26,527 nt of DNA from QAMH01 sp964435565. GTDB lineage: Bacteria; Actinomycetota; Coriobacteriia; Coriobacteriales; QAMH01. Both the position numbers and the translations under genes were made by a program. Positions 14,550-21,793 of this stretch are shown here, one piece after another. How positions within the stretch are numbered: the first letter of the stretch is position 1; every line of letters starts with the position of its first letter. A model generated the notes under the pieces. That model made no database searches and was not told the DNA's origin. It saw nothing but the letters and a program-made list of their open reading frames with translations. The stretch lies in contig CAYSZR010000027.1 in NCBI GenBank assembly GCA_964435565.1, positions 1 to 26,527 on the forward strand. Direction: 5' to 3'.

Positions 14550-15890
14550 CTAGGCCTTTGATGCCATCTTTGCAGCCTCTGCAGACGTGTCAATGCACTC
14601 GGTATGCTCATTAGCAAAGGGCTTAATCAGGAATGCAGCGATTGCGCCAACGACAAGAACGGGGACTTGGATAATGATGGAAGCAATGAAGAAATCGCCG
14701 CCAAACGTCTGAAGAAGCACACCGAATACTGGTGATCCAATGGCTTGTCCAAGGTTCTGACAAAACTGCAACACGGCCATACCCATCGTAGCGCCCATTG
14801 CCGTTCCGCCCATGATCATCGGTGCCATCGGACGACAGCCCCCAGCCACAAACGCACCAGCCGCGCCTTGCAAAATCACAAACACGATAAGACACGGAAA
14901 TGAAGCACTTCCGGTGACAAAACCAAAAGGCACGGCGACGAGCAAGGCGACAGCAGCGCTGAACGCAATCCAACGCTTTGAATTCGGACGTAGCTTGTCA
15001 GAAATCCAACCGGAAAGCGGGGCGAAGAAGAGCGAAAACGCCATCATGATGGATGTGACCGAACCGCCCATCTGGTCACTCATACCAAGGCCCACCGGGT
15101 TTGGAGCAGTTAGGAACTGCTGATAGAACGTATTTACAATTGCAAGCGTTGATAAACACAACGTGAAAAACACGATACCGAGATACCAGATGTGTTTGTT
15201 CTTGAGATATGGAAGGGAATCTCGGAAACCGCCCTCGACGCCCATATCGCCGCTTTTTCCTTCGGGAAGCTTGAAGACAACAGCGAACAAGACGAACGCA
15301 ACAGCGCAGATCGCCACACAGAACCAAAACACGCTGGTCCAGCCAAGCGGGTTTGCACCGGGATCGCCCCCTGCGATAGCAGGCGCGATATTGAACATCG
15401 CAACGCAACCAAAGGGAACCCAAGTCGCCCACAGGCCGAGCGCGAAACCGCGCCTTCGGGGCGGAAACCAAACAGACACGCACGCCGGCGCAGCGACACC
15501 GATCAGGCCGATGCCAACGCCTTCTATGAAACGACTCGCCATAAGCAGCGGAATGCTGTTAGCGATTGCGCCAATCGCCGATCCTATGCCTAGGCACGCA
15601 AGGGAAAAAAGAACAGTTCCCTTCAGCCCCAAGCGACGCACGATGAATGCAGCAGGAAAGGCCAAGACGCAGCCGATGACCGCCATTGTACTCATCAATA
15701 GGCCAAACGTCGCGCTATCCAGACCAACGGATGCGAAATTCATGAACAACCAATTGGAAAGCGGGGGGATTTTGAACTGGACGAGCGGTGCGCAGATACT
15801 TGCAAGATAGGTGACGGCCAGAATCGCCCATGCCCGTTTGGGAACAGGGTCGTTAAGTCGTCTGTCATCGAAACGCTTCTGTTCACTCAT
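14550..15890 (-). CDS. MFS transporter (2)
   Basis: A 446-residue, ~12-segment major facilitator. It has a polar N terminus, first helix RAWAILAVTYLASICAPLVQ, helix 2-3 loop VRRLGLKGTV, the SRFIEGVGIGLIGVAAPA stretch of helices 4-5, WFPPRRRGFALGLW after it, and a cytoplasmic C-terminal tail. It is most similar within the window to the MFS at 7276-8616, suggesting that each molybdo operon has its own copy of one carrier type. ATG 15890 has GAGGAG 8 nt upstream. It is last in the 21545-to-14550 operon, converging on the HTH gene with only 25 bp between stops and no clear terminator there. Confidence 0.88.
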   Translation of the reverse strand: MSEQKRFDDRRLNDPVPKRAWAILAVTYLASICAPLVQFKIPPLSNWLFMNFASVGLDSATFGLLMSTMAVIGCVLAFPAAFIVRRLGLKGTVLFSLACLGIGSAIGAIANSIPLLMASRFIEGVGIGLIGVAAPACVSVWFPPRRRGFALGLWATWVPFGCVAMFNIAPAIAGGDPGANPLGWTSVFWFCVAICAVAFVLFAVVFKLPEGKSGDMGVEGGFRDSLPYLKNKHIWYLGIVFFTLCLSTLAIVNTFYQQFLTAPNPVGLGMSDQMGGSVTSIMMAFSLFFAPLSGWISDKLRPNSKRWIAFSAAVALLVAVPFGFVTGSASFPCLIVFVILQGAAGAFVAGGCRPMAPMIMGGTAMGATMGMAVLQFCQNLGQAIGSPVFGVLLQTFGGDFFIASIIIQVPVLVVGAIAAFLIKPFANEHTECIDTSAEAAKMASKA

Positions 15891-15935
15891 GTTTGTTGCT
15901 CCTCATCTAATGATGTGGTGAAGCGACGCAAAACA

Positions 15936-15968
15936 TATCCCGGTACGCTGGCTTCGCGTACCGGGATA
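15936..15968 (-). terminator. 13-bp hairpin between the two MFS genes (possible internal terminator/attenuator)
   Basis: TATCCCGGTACGC (15936-15948) and GCGTACCGGGATA (15956-15968) are perfectly complementary with a 7-nt loop. On the minus strand the stem is followed by TGTTTTGCG, a short T-run. It lies 15 nt after the stop of the upstream MFS gene and 45 nt before the next start, so it could reduce transcription of the last gene. Confidence 0.6.
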
Positions 15969-15983
15969 CCGAGCTCAATCATG

Positions 15984-17339
15984 TTATTCGGCTGCAGGTT
16001 TAGCTGCGGCTGCATTCGCGTCTGTTTTGACCTTCGATGAGGGCTTAACAAGGAATGCAAGGATGATGCCAACAATACCGACCGGCACAAAACCGATGAG
16101 CGTTGCCTGCGCGAACATCCCAACGTTTCCGGCGCCGCCTGCAATAGCCTCCATAATGAAGCTCATCGGGACTTGGCCAAGATACTGCGCACACGTAAGG
16201 AACGACAGACCCATGGCGACCGCCGTCGCTCCGCCCTTAAACAGGAAACTCGGGACGAGCGGACGGCAGCAAGCGTTCAGAAGCATGTTGCCAATGCAGA
16301 ACAGTACGATATAGAGGACAAAGAATGCAGTGTTGGCCTGATAAGCGAACACGCAGCAGCCCGTAAGCGCAGCAACACCTACGACAACGAGCAGGTACTG
16401 CTTATCCTTCGGGGTCTTATCCAAAAGAATTCCGCCGATTGGGGCAAGAATGCCGCATGCAGTAATCAAGCCCGCTGCTAAGCCAGCAAGAGCTGCATCC
16501 ATTCCCAGACCACCGCTTGCTGCATCTGCAGCCATCCAGGTCTTGAGATAGGTCGAGAAGTTATAGTTCATGAAATTAAAGATCATGAACGCGATGATGA
16601 GGCACCAGAGCTGACGGCTCTTAAAGAAATGCATGATCTCTTTGAAAGGCTTACGCTCTGCAGAGACCTGCGAGCTTTCGTCTGCACGCGGCAGACGAAA
16701 GAAAACGAGGAAGAGCACCTCAACGATAACGAGTATCGCCACGGTGAACCATACGAAGTTGGGCAAGCTCGAACCGAGCATCCCATAGATGCCAGTACCC
16801 GCATTGTTGATGATGATAAGGCCGATGGGAACCCAGCAGCTCCAGATGCCCATTGCACGACCACGTGTGGCATTAGGAAACCAGATAGACACAGCGGTCG
16901 GGCCGGACACGGCGGTCATCGCAATGCCCGCGCCATACAAGCAGCGAAACACGATGAAGGCAACGGAATTCGTAATGCAGAGCGCCTGGCCCGCACCGGA
17001 AAGAATCGCGACGATCATACCTGCGCTGATGGCAATCTTGACGCCCCATTTGCGCACGATCCACGAAGTCGGGATAGCCATGATCATAGCAGCAATAGGT
17101 GTAAGGCCCATGATATAGGCAGACCCGCCGCTCTTCATGAAACCCATCACTTCAGGGGAGTTCTGTCCCCACCATGAAAACATATTGGGAAACGTCACGC
17201 CAACAGGCCAAAACCAGGTCTCGACGATAGCGATGCTGCACAGCGTCGTCAGTGCGAGAGCGACCCATGCATATTTCGGGGTCTTGATATCCTCTGTTTG
17301 CGGCTTCGCCGAAGCGACAGCCGTTGCAGTTGCACTCAT
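15984..17339 (-). CDS. MFS transporter (3)
   Basis: A 451-residue major facilitator with about 12 segments, of a different subgroup from the other two in the window: first helix followed by VETWFWPVGVTFPNMFSWW, helix 2-3 loop VRKWGVKIA, and GAGIAMTAVSGPTAVSIWFP in helices 4-5, with RGRAMGIWSCWVP after it. The N terminus (MSATATAVASAKP) and the C terminus (Ala/Lys-rich) are polar and cytoplasmic. ATG 17339 has AAGGAGG 7 nt upstream. It is fourth in the operon after the amidohydrolase, 76 nt downstream of that gene's stop, with a GC-rich hairpin (17360-17389) just before its SD. The substrate is unknown. Confidence 0.88.
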   Translation of the reverse strand: MSATATAVASAKPQTEDIKTPKYAWVALALTTLCSIAIVETWFWPVGVTFPNMFSWWGQNSPEVMGFMKSGGSAYIMGLTPIAAMIMAIPTSWIVRKWGVKIAISAGMIVAILSGAGQALCITNSVAFIVFRCLYGAGIAMTAVSGPTAVSIWFPNATRGRAMGIWSCWVPIGLIIINNAGTGIYGMLGSSLPNFVWFTVAILVIVEVLFLVFFRLPRADESSQVSAERKPFKEIMHFFKSRQLWCLIIAFMIFNFMNYNFSTYLKTWMAADAASGGLGMDAALAGLAAGLITACGILAPIGGILLDKTPKDKQYLLVVVGVAALTGCCVFAYQANTAFFVLYIVLFCIGNMLLNACCRPLVPSFLFKGGATAVAMGLSFLTCAQYLGQVPMSFIMEAIAGGAGNVGMFAQATLIGFVPVGIVGIILAFLVKPSSKVKTDANAAAAKPAAE

Positions 17340-17359
17340 AGAAAATCCTCCTTGGGATA

Positions 17360-17389
17360 GGGGACGGGAATTCTCCTACGCCCGCCCCC
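17360..17389 (-). other. GC-rich hairpin just upstream of the MFS(3) ribosome site
   Basis: GGGGACGGG (17360-17368) pairs with CCCGCCCCC (17381-17389), 9 pairs including one G-U in the minus-strand RNA, with a 12-nt loop. It ends ~10 nt before the AAGGAGG of the transporter and could limit read-through or set relative expression. Confidence 0.45.
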
Positions 17390-17415
17390 GCCAATGCGAT
17401 AAAAAGCGAAATGCG

Positions 17416-18619
17416 TTACTTGATACCGAAAATACGCTGGGCATTTCCGCCCTTCATAAGGGCTTTGTCCTCATCGGAAACATTCATTGCATCGATAGAT
17501 GCAACCGACTTCGCCATCCACTCGTAAAAGACCGGGAAAGATGAACCCATGAGCAGATGATCAGCACCGCATACCTTTGCCGCACACTCGAGCTGATCGG
17601 TGCCCCACGACATCGGGTGAGTCATATCGAAGTAGATGTTGTTCTTCATGTAACGGTCGTAATCTTCCTTCGTGATGCCAGCCTGCAAACGATCCATGGC
17701 CTCTGATTTCTTGCTCGTGTGCGGGGCAAGGATGTGATCGAGAGCAAACCAGTTACCGCCGAACATGGTGTGGACGAAGATAAGATTGGGATATTCGTCA
17801 AACATGCCTGAATAGAGCTCACGACCGACTGCTGCAGCCTGCGCATGAACACGCCCAAGCTCACGGCGCAACACGGTGTACTCATGGAAGTTCTCAAACG
17901 CATTTTGGCCGGGAGTATGATGCACGACAGCCGGGATCTTATTGTCATTCAGGTATTTCATATACGGCTTGAACAGCTCATCGTCCAAAAACTTGTTGCC
18001 ATAGCAGCAAGCAAACTGAACGCCCACCATGCCGTAATCTTCGATGCAGCGCTTAACCTCGTCAAGATCTTCAGAGGTCCCCCAGGGCGGAACAACGGCG
18101 TTGGCAACGAGCCTGCCCTCAGAGGCCTTGCACATCTCGGCGGCCTGTTTGTTGACTTCCTTGCAGATCTCGAAATTCTGGCCGTGATCCAGGTGCAGGC
18201 AGACCGGCAGGTCATTCTCGGCCAGGGCGGCCTCCATGAGCTTGATAATGTACCCCTGCCCCGCATAGCGGCGAGCGCCGGCGGAAACCTGCANNNNNNN
18301 NNNCTTCCTTGCAGATCTCGAGCGGCAGCCACTCCTGCCACACGGGCATGCGCAACATGCAGACATCGACACCCGCCTCGTCCATGGCGCCGATCTTGGC
18401 ATCTAAGGTGTAGTCGCCCTCGACGTAATTGAGGATTTCCTCACCATGATCGTCGGCAAGTACAATCTGATGTTTCTTGCCATCAGGCGTCTTATCGAGA
18501 TACGCTTTCACGCCCAGCGTGATGGGCGCCGAATACAGAAAGCCATTCAGGATATGCTCGTTTGTAAATAAATCAGTTGGCAAAAAGTGCATATTGTCGT
18601 CAATAACCTTGTAAGCCAT
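17416..18619 (-). CDS. Amidohydrolase-superfamily (amidohydrolase 2) protein; split by assembly gap
   Basis: Metal-dependent hydrolase/decarboxylase fold (relatives: ACMSD, gamma-resorcylate decarboxylase). Seen: N-terminal VIDDNMHFLP where relatives have D-x-H-x-H or E-x-H; VVHHTPG and FVHTMFGGNWFALDH as mid-chain His motifs; and LLMGSSFPVFYEW near the end, where the usual GSDYP has an Asp metal/catalytic residue, here Ser. Bases 18156-18303 must be removed: the flanks share an 18-bp repeat (18156-18173 and 18304-18321), and excision of 148 nt gives 352 codons in frame reading LPLEICKEVNKQAAEMCK. ATG 18619 has AAAGGA ~9 nt upstream; a TTG at 18628 is less likely. As third gene of the molybdo operon it may decarboxylate or hydrolyse an aromatic substrate (inference). 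Confidence 0.82.
18174..18293 (-). pseudogene. Misplaced fragment of a class II fructose-bisphosphate aldolase gene
   Basis: On the minus strand this reads QVSAGARRYAGQGYII then LMEAALAENDLPVCLHLDHG, the conserved start of the class II aldolase barrel with its HLDHG metal/catalytic motif. It continues into FEICKE, the very stretch shared with the amidohydrolase. It lies between the N gap and the rest of the amidohydrolase gene. The short identical sequence explains a false contig extension; it is not a fusion protein. Confidence 0.8.
18294..18303. other. Assembly gap (10 N)
   Basis: Ten N inside the amidohydrolase gene; length unknown. The sequence right of the gap begins with an 18-bp repeat of 18156-18173, so the true contigs overlap and no bases need be missing. 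Confidence 0.99.
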
Positions 18620-18688
18620 TTTTTTCAATCCTTTCGAAATCGGTTCTTACTCAACTATTTAGATGCAGGGCTAAATTCGCCCCACGAA

Positions 18689-18739
18689 ACCGGCGGTCTA
18701 TCCAGATGTCCTTGCTCTCCCTTCAAGTGAGCCGCCGGT
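18689..18739 (-). other. Long-loop inverted repeat between Fe-S subunit and amidohydrolase genes
   Basis: ACCGGCGG (18689-18696) and CCGCCGGT (18732-18739) are complementary, with a 35-nt loop, in the 140-bp spacer. On the minus strand TTTCG follows. It may be an intercistronic stability or partial-termination element. Confidence 0.4.
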
Positions 18740-18759
18740 CTTGTTCTTATTGCAGTGAC

Positions 18760-19104
18760 CTATGCCTCGGCCAGCGGTACCAGGATCTTTTTCGTAGAAT
18801 CGATCTTTGCGGCAAGCTCGGTAACTTCACCGTATTCGAGACATTGAGCCTGGCAATGCTGCACGCAGCTTGGGCGTTTGCCCTTGGCAACTCGATCTGC
18901 ACAGCCATCGCACCATTCTGTGAACAGCGGGATGAAATCGTACTCATAATGCTTGGCCGCCTCATCGATGTGCAATGGGCCAAGCTTTTGCACCTTGAGC
19001 CCGAACTCCTTCTCGGAGTAGCCACATTCTTGCTGGCAAGCCAGCACACACGCTTCGCAGCCAGTGCAATAATTCACATCAACCAAGATTCCCTTGTAAG
19101 CCAT
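18760..19104 (-). CDS. 4Fe-4S dicluster electron-transfer subunit (2)
   Basis: A 114-residue partner of the catalytic subunit just upstream. Cysteines lie at 13, 16, 19 and 23 (CTGCEACVLAC), 27, then 65, 68 (CDGC), 80, 84 and 88 (C-x3-C-x3-C), matching its paralogue at 6189-6551 position for position in the second half. Two [4Fe-4S] clusters are the minimum expected. It has no signal or membrane anchor, so electrons would come from or go to a soluble carrier or a separately encoded module. ATG 19104 is chosen over the TTG at 19113; an AAGG stands ~9 nt upstream. It follows the catalytic gene after 29 nt. Confidence 0.9.
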   Translation of the reverse strand: MAYKGILVDVNYCTGCEACVLACQQECGYSEKEFGLKVQKLGPLHIDEAAKHYEYDFIPLFTEWCDGCADRVAKGKRPSCVQHCQAQCLEYGEVTELAAKIDSTKKILVPLAEA

Positions 19105-19133
19105 TGTCTTCAACCTTCTTTCCTGGTACTGAC

Positions 19134-21545
19134 CTAGTCTTCGGCTTTATAGATCTTGCACATCATGGCCTTGTAGTTCGACCCGAACCCGGATACGCCG
19201 GCCTCAAAGGGAACAAGGTTGTTGATGTTGGACTCAAAGACGCCAAACAGGCCATTTCTCTCGTTTTCGATGTTTTCCTCTGCGTGGTCTTTGCGCTCGG
19301 GGAACCACCAGCCGTGCTCGCACTGCATGACACGCGGGTCATAGGTATCGTTAAACGACGCTTTGTATTTTGCTTTGCCGTGTTTGTTCTCGAGCCACAT
19401 CCAGTCACCGTCTTCGATGCCGTTTACAGCAGCGGTGTCGGGGTGGATATAGCACAAAGGTTCTGGATGCAGGCTGCGCAGCTTGGGAATCTGACGCTGC
19501 TCTGAATGAAAGAAGTGCGGAACGCGCGCGCCACTCGTCACGATATAGGGATACTCCCCAAGGTCTTCAGGTGCAGAATACGGGCTCTCGAACGGCTCGA
19601 CATAGCTCGGCAGCGGATCAAGCCCCGACCACGACGTGTGATGAAAGACCATCGAATAAATTTCTGCTCGTCCGGTTTCAGTCTGGAAACCAAGACCACC
19701 GTCACCTCTCAGCAGGCCCTTCTCATATTTGCGATATTCGAACTTCGGATACTTCCATGTTGATTCGCGCAACTCGTCCCAGGTAAACCCGCCATCTTCA
19801 AGCGCGTAATCCCACATTTCCTCGACATTTTCCCATGGCCAAGCGATATCTTTGTTTTCATCAAGCGCAAGACGCTTGCCAAGTTCCAAGAAGATCGTGT
19901 TATCGGCCTTTGTGTCACCAACAGGCTCGATAGCCTTGTTGATGCAGGAAATACGATAAGGATTCAAACCGCCAAAGCCATTGCGTTCCTCGTAAGTAGC
20001 TGCAGGCAAAACGACATCGGCAAGCGCCATCATCGTCGGAGTCATGAAAAGATCCTGGAAGACGCAGAAATCTATCTGCTTATACCACTCGAGCTGCGTC
20101 TCTGCCTGAGCGCCCATCGTCGCGAGGAAATTATTAGTTGCGAAGTACGCGCCGTGGATGGGCACCTCACCGCGCTGCCACGCCTCAATAGTCGCATTAG
20201 AAGACATGTTCTTGAAGCCCACGGCAAACATCGGATATCTTTCGATGCCAATGCGCTTTGCCGCCTGTTCATCGGTAAGCAGTTCATCATAACCCCATGT
20301 GCCGGTCCAGTTTGGCTGCTCAACACCCCAGCATGCACGACCGATAACATTGCCACCGGGAACATCAAGATTGCCGGTGATACACCACAGCGCAACGAGG
20401 GCATGAGCCGCTTGCTGGCCGCCCGTTTGCTGATCGAGCGCAACGCCCCACTGGATAGCCGCAGGTTTTGCCTTCGCATACGTACGCGCTACGCGAATGA
20501 CATCCTCTTTGGGAACCCATGCTTTTTCGCATAGATCATCAAGGTCCATTTCTTTCACGCGATCGCAGACAGCCTCAAGTCCATAGACCCACTTGTCGCA
20601 GAAATCCTTATCGTAGAGTTCCTCATCGCAAATCACCTTGAGCATCGCCATTGCAAGCGCGCCGTCTCCGCCAGGACGCACGCGAAGCCAGTCAGCGCCG
20701 GCCTTTGCGGCAACCCACGTAAGCTGAGGATCGACGACCGCAACCTTCATACCGCGCTTCATCAAGTCAATGATCCAATGGCCGTAAAACCCATCGGCGT
20801 TGGAATAAAAGGGCTGATGTCCCCAAATGATGCAGTATTCGGGAACAGCGTATTCTGGATCATCGTAACGCTTGGGAAGGAACTGCGAACAATCCATGAC
20901 GCATGCATCGCCGATCATGCAAGCCATAGACGCGATACGTGGCAAATAACAGGAATTGCCTGCAAAATACGGAACACCTTCGTTGGGCGATCCCAGCGAG
21001 GCGTTGACACGCGTGATCTGATGGATATCGCGGCCGGTGCCCTGACAGCACGCGATAGTCTCGGGACCATATTTTGCAGAGATTTCCTTAAAGTTCTTTT
21101 CGATGATATCGTAGGCCTCGTCCCAGCTGATGCGCTCGAACTTATCCTTGCCCCGGTCATCTTTTGCGCGCTTCATAGGGTACTGAAGCCGCTCGTCGCT
21201 ATATACATAGTCGGGGATACACAAGCAACGACTGCACAGACGCCCCTGGTTATAGGGGTCTTCGGGGTCGCCTTCAACCTTTACAAGCTTGCCGTCTTTT
21301 ACATAGGAGAGAATGCCGCAAACATTATGGCAACCCGGTGCGCTACGCGCCGTGCCACGAATGACTGTCATGCCATCTTCTTCCCACTTCCAAGGAACCT
21401 TCGGGGTTTCTGCCTCAGGAACCGGCTCGATCCCCATATCCAACTTGCGCGGCATACGCGACCCACGACGATACTTTTTACCGTTCGTTTCGCCCCATGC
21501 AAACTGGTTCTCTTCTACCTCAGTTGCCATCTTCTCTTCTGCCAT
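19134..21545 (-). CDS. Molybdopterin-dependent oxidoreductase, catalytic subunit (2)
   Basis: An 803-residue DMSO-reductase-superfamily enzyme and first gene of the second molybdo operon. Order: polar N terminus 1-50 (an RR pair but no hydrophobic stretch, so no Tat signal); Fe-S region C72-x3-C76-x27-C104-x2-C107 with Ala where the first Cys of the usual motif stands; KFERISWDEAYDII; a GNSCYLPR motif with the probable Mo-ligand Cys; and C-terminal cofactor domain with CEHGWWFPER and SNINNLVP. Predicted cytoplasmic, binding Mo- or W-bis-MGD. It is similar over its full length to the enzyme at 3573-6186 but clearly divergent, so the substrates probably differ. ATG 21545 has AAAGGA 6-7 nt upstream. 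The upstream region carries repeated TCACC motifs and two short dyads. Confidence 0.93.
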   Translation of the reverse strand: MAEEKMATEVEENQFAWGETNGKKYRRGSRMPRKLDMGIEPVPEAETPKVPWKWEEDGMTVIRGTARSAPGCHNVCGILSYVKDGKLVKVEGDPEDPYNQGRLCSRCLCIPDYVYSDERLQYPMKRAKDDRGKDKFERISWDEAYDIIEKNFKEISAKYGPETIACCQGTGRDIHQITRVNASLGSPNEGVPYFAGNSCYLPRIASMACMIGDACVMDCSQFLPKRYDDPEYAVPEYCIIWGHQPFYSNADGFYGHWIIDLMKRGMKVAVVDPQLTWVAAKAGADWLRVRPGGDGALAMAMLKVICDEELYDKDFCDKWVYGLEAVCDRVKEMDLDDLCEKAWVPKEDVIRVARTYAKAKPAAIQWGVALDQQTGGQQAAHALVALWCITGNLDVPGGNVIGRACWGVEQPNWTGTWGYDELLTDEQAAKRIGIERYPMFAVGFKNMSSNATIEAWQRGEVPIHGAYFATNNFLATMGAQAETQLEWYKQIDFCVFQDLFMTPTMMALADVVLPAATYEERNGFGGLNPYRISCINKAIEPVGDTKADNTIFLELGKRLALDENKDIAWPWENVEEMWDYALEDGGFTWDELRESTWKYPKFEYRKYEKGLLRGDGGLGFQTETGRAEIYSMVFHHTSWSGLDPLPSYVEPFESPYSAPEDLGEYPYIVTSGARVPHFFHSEQRQIPKLRSLHPEPLCYIHPDTAAVNGIEDGDWMWLENKHGKAKYKASFNDTYDPRVMQCEHGWWFPERKDHAEENIENERNGLFGVFESNINNLVPFEAGVSGFGSNYKAMMCKIYKAED

Positions 21546-21581
21546 CGTGCTTCCTTTCGATTGACTTCGCTTCCGGACTAC

Positions 21582-21709
21582 TCACCCGAAGTGGTATGTC
21601 ATGGTTGCAAGGTAAGCCGACAGCAGTTTTCACCCCTCACCCGATAGTTACTTTCACCGATTTCACCCTTGGGTGTTGAACGATGTATGCATGTAACCCA
21701 GATGGGTGA
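21582..21709. promoter_or_regulatory. Repeat-rich promoter region of the second molybdo operon
   Basis: Five direct TCACC copies (starting 21582, 21630, 21637, 21654 and 21663) and one inverted GGTGA (21705) crowd this region. Two short dyads, CACCC-TT-GGGTG (21664-21675) and ACCCA-GA-TGGGT (21696-21707), have centres 32 bp apart, about three helical turns. A regulator binding array upstream of the leftward operon is plausible; the -10/-35 cannot be fixed. Confidence 0.45.
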
Positions 21710-21725
21710 TTTTCTGCATTAGACT

Positions 21726-21764
21726 GGTAAAAGCGCAGGAAGGCGGCTTATAAGCCACCTTCCT
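21726..21764 (-). terminator. Rho-independent terminator of the smc-ftsY-ffh cluster
   Basis: In the leftward RNA, bases 21764-21751 pair with 21750-21737: 14 pairs with one G-U on paper, though the central TTATAA must open as the loop. GCGCTTTTACC follows. It lies about 30 nt after the ffh stop and separates the housekeeping cluster from the molybdo operon. Confidence 0.75.
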
Positions 21765-21793
21765 GTCTAATGAATCAATATGGTTGGAAACTT

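Noticed and set aside
17416..18402. An apparent 328-aa protein starting with aldolase sequence fused to an amidohydrolase.
   Set aside because: It crosses the N run and the 18-bp repeat. The aldolase piece is only 40 codons and its removal restores the amidohydrolase; this is a chimera, not a fusion gene.
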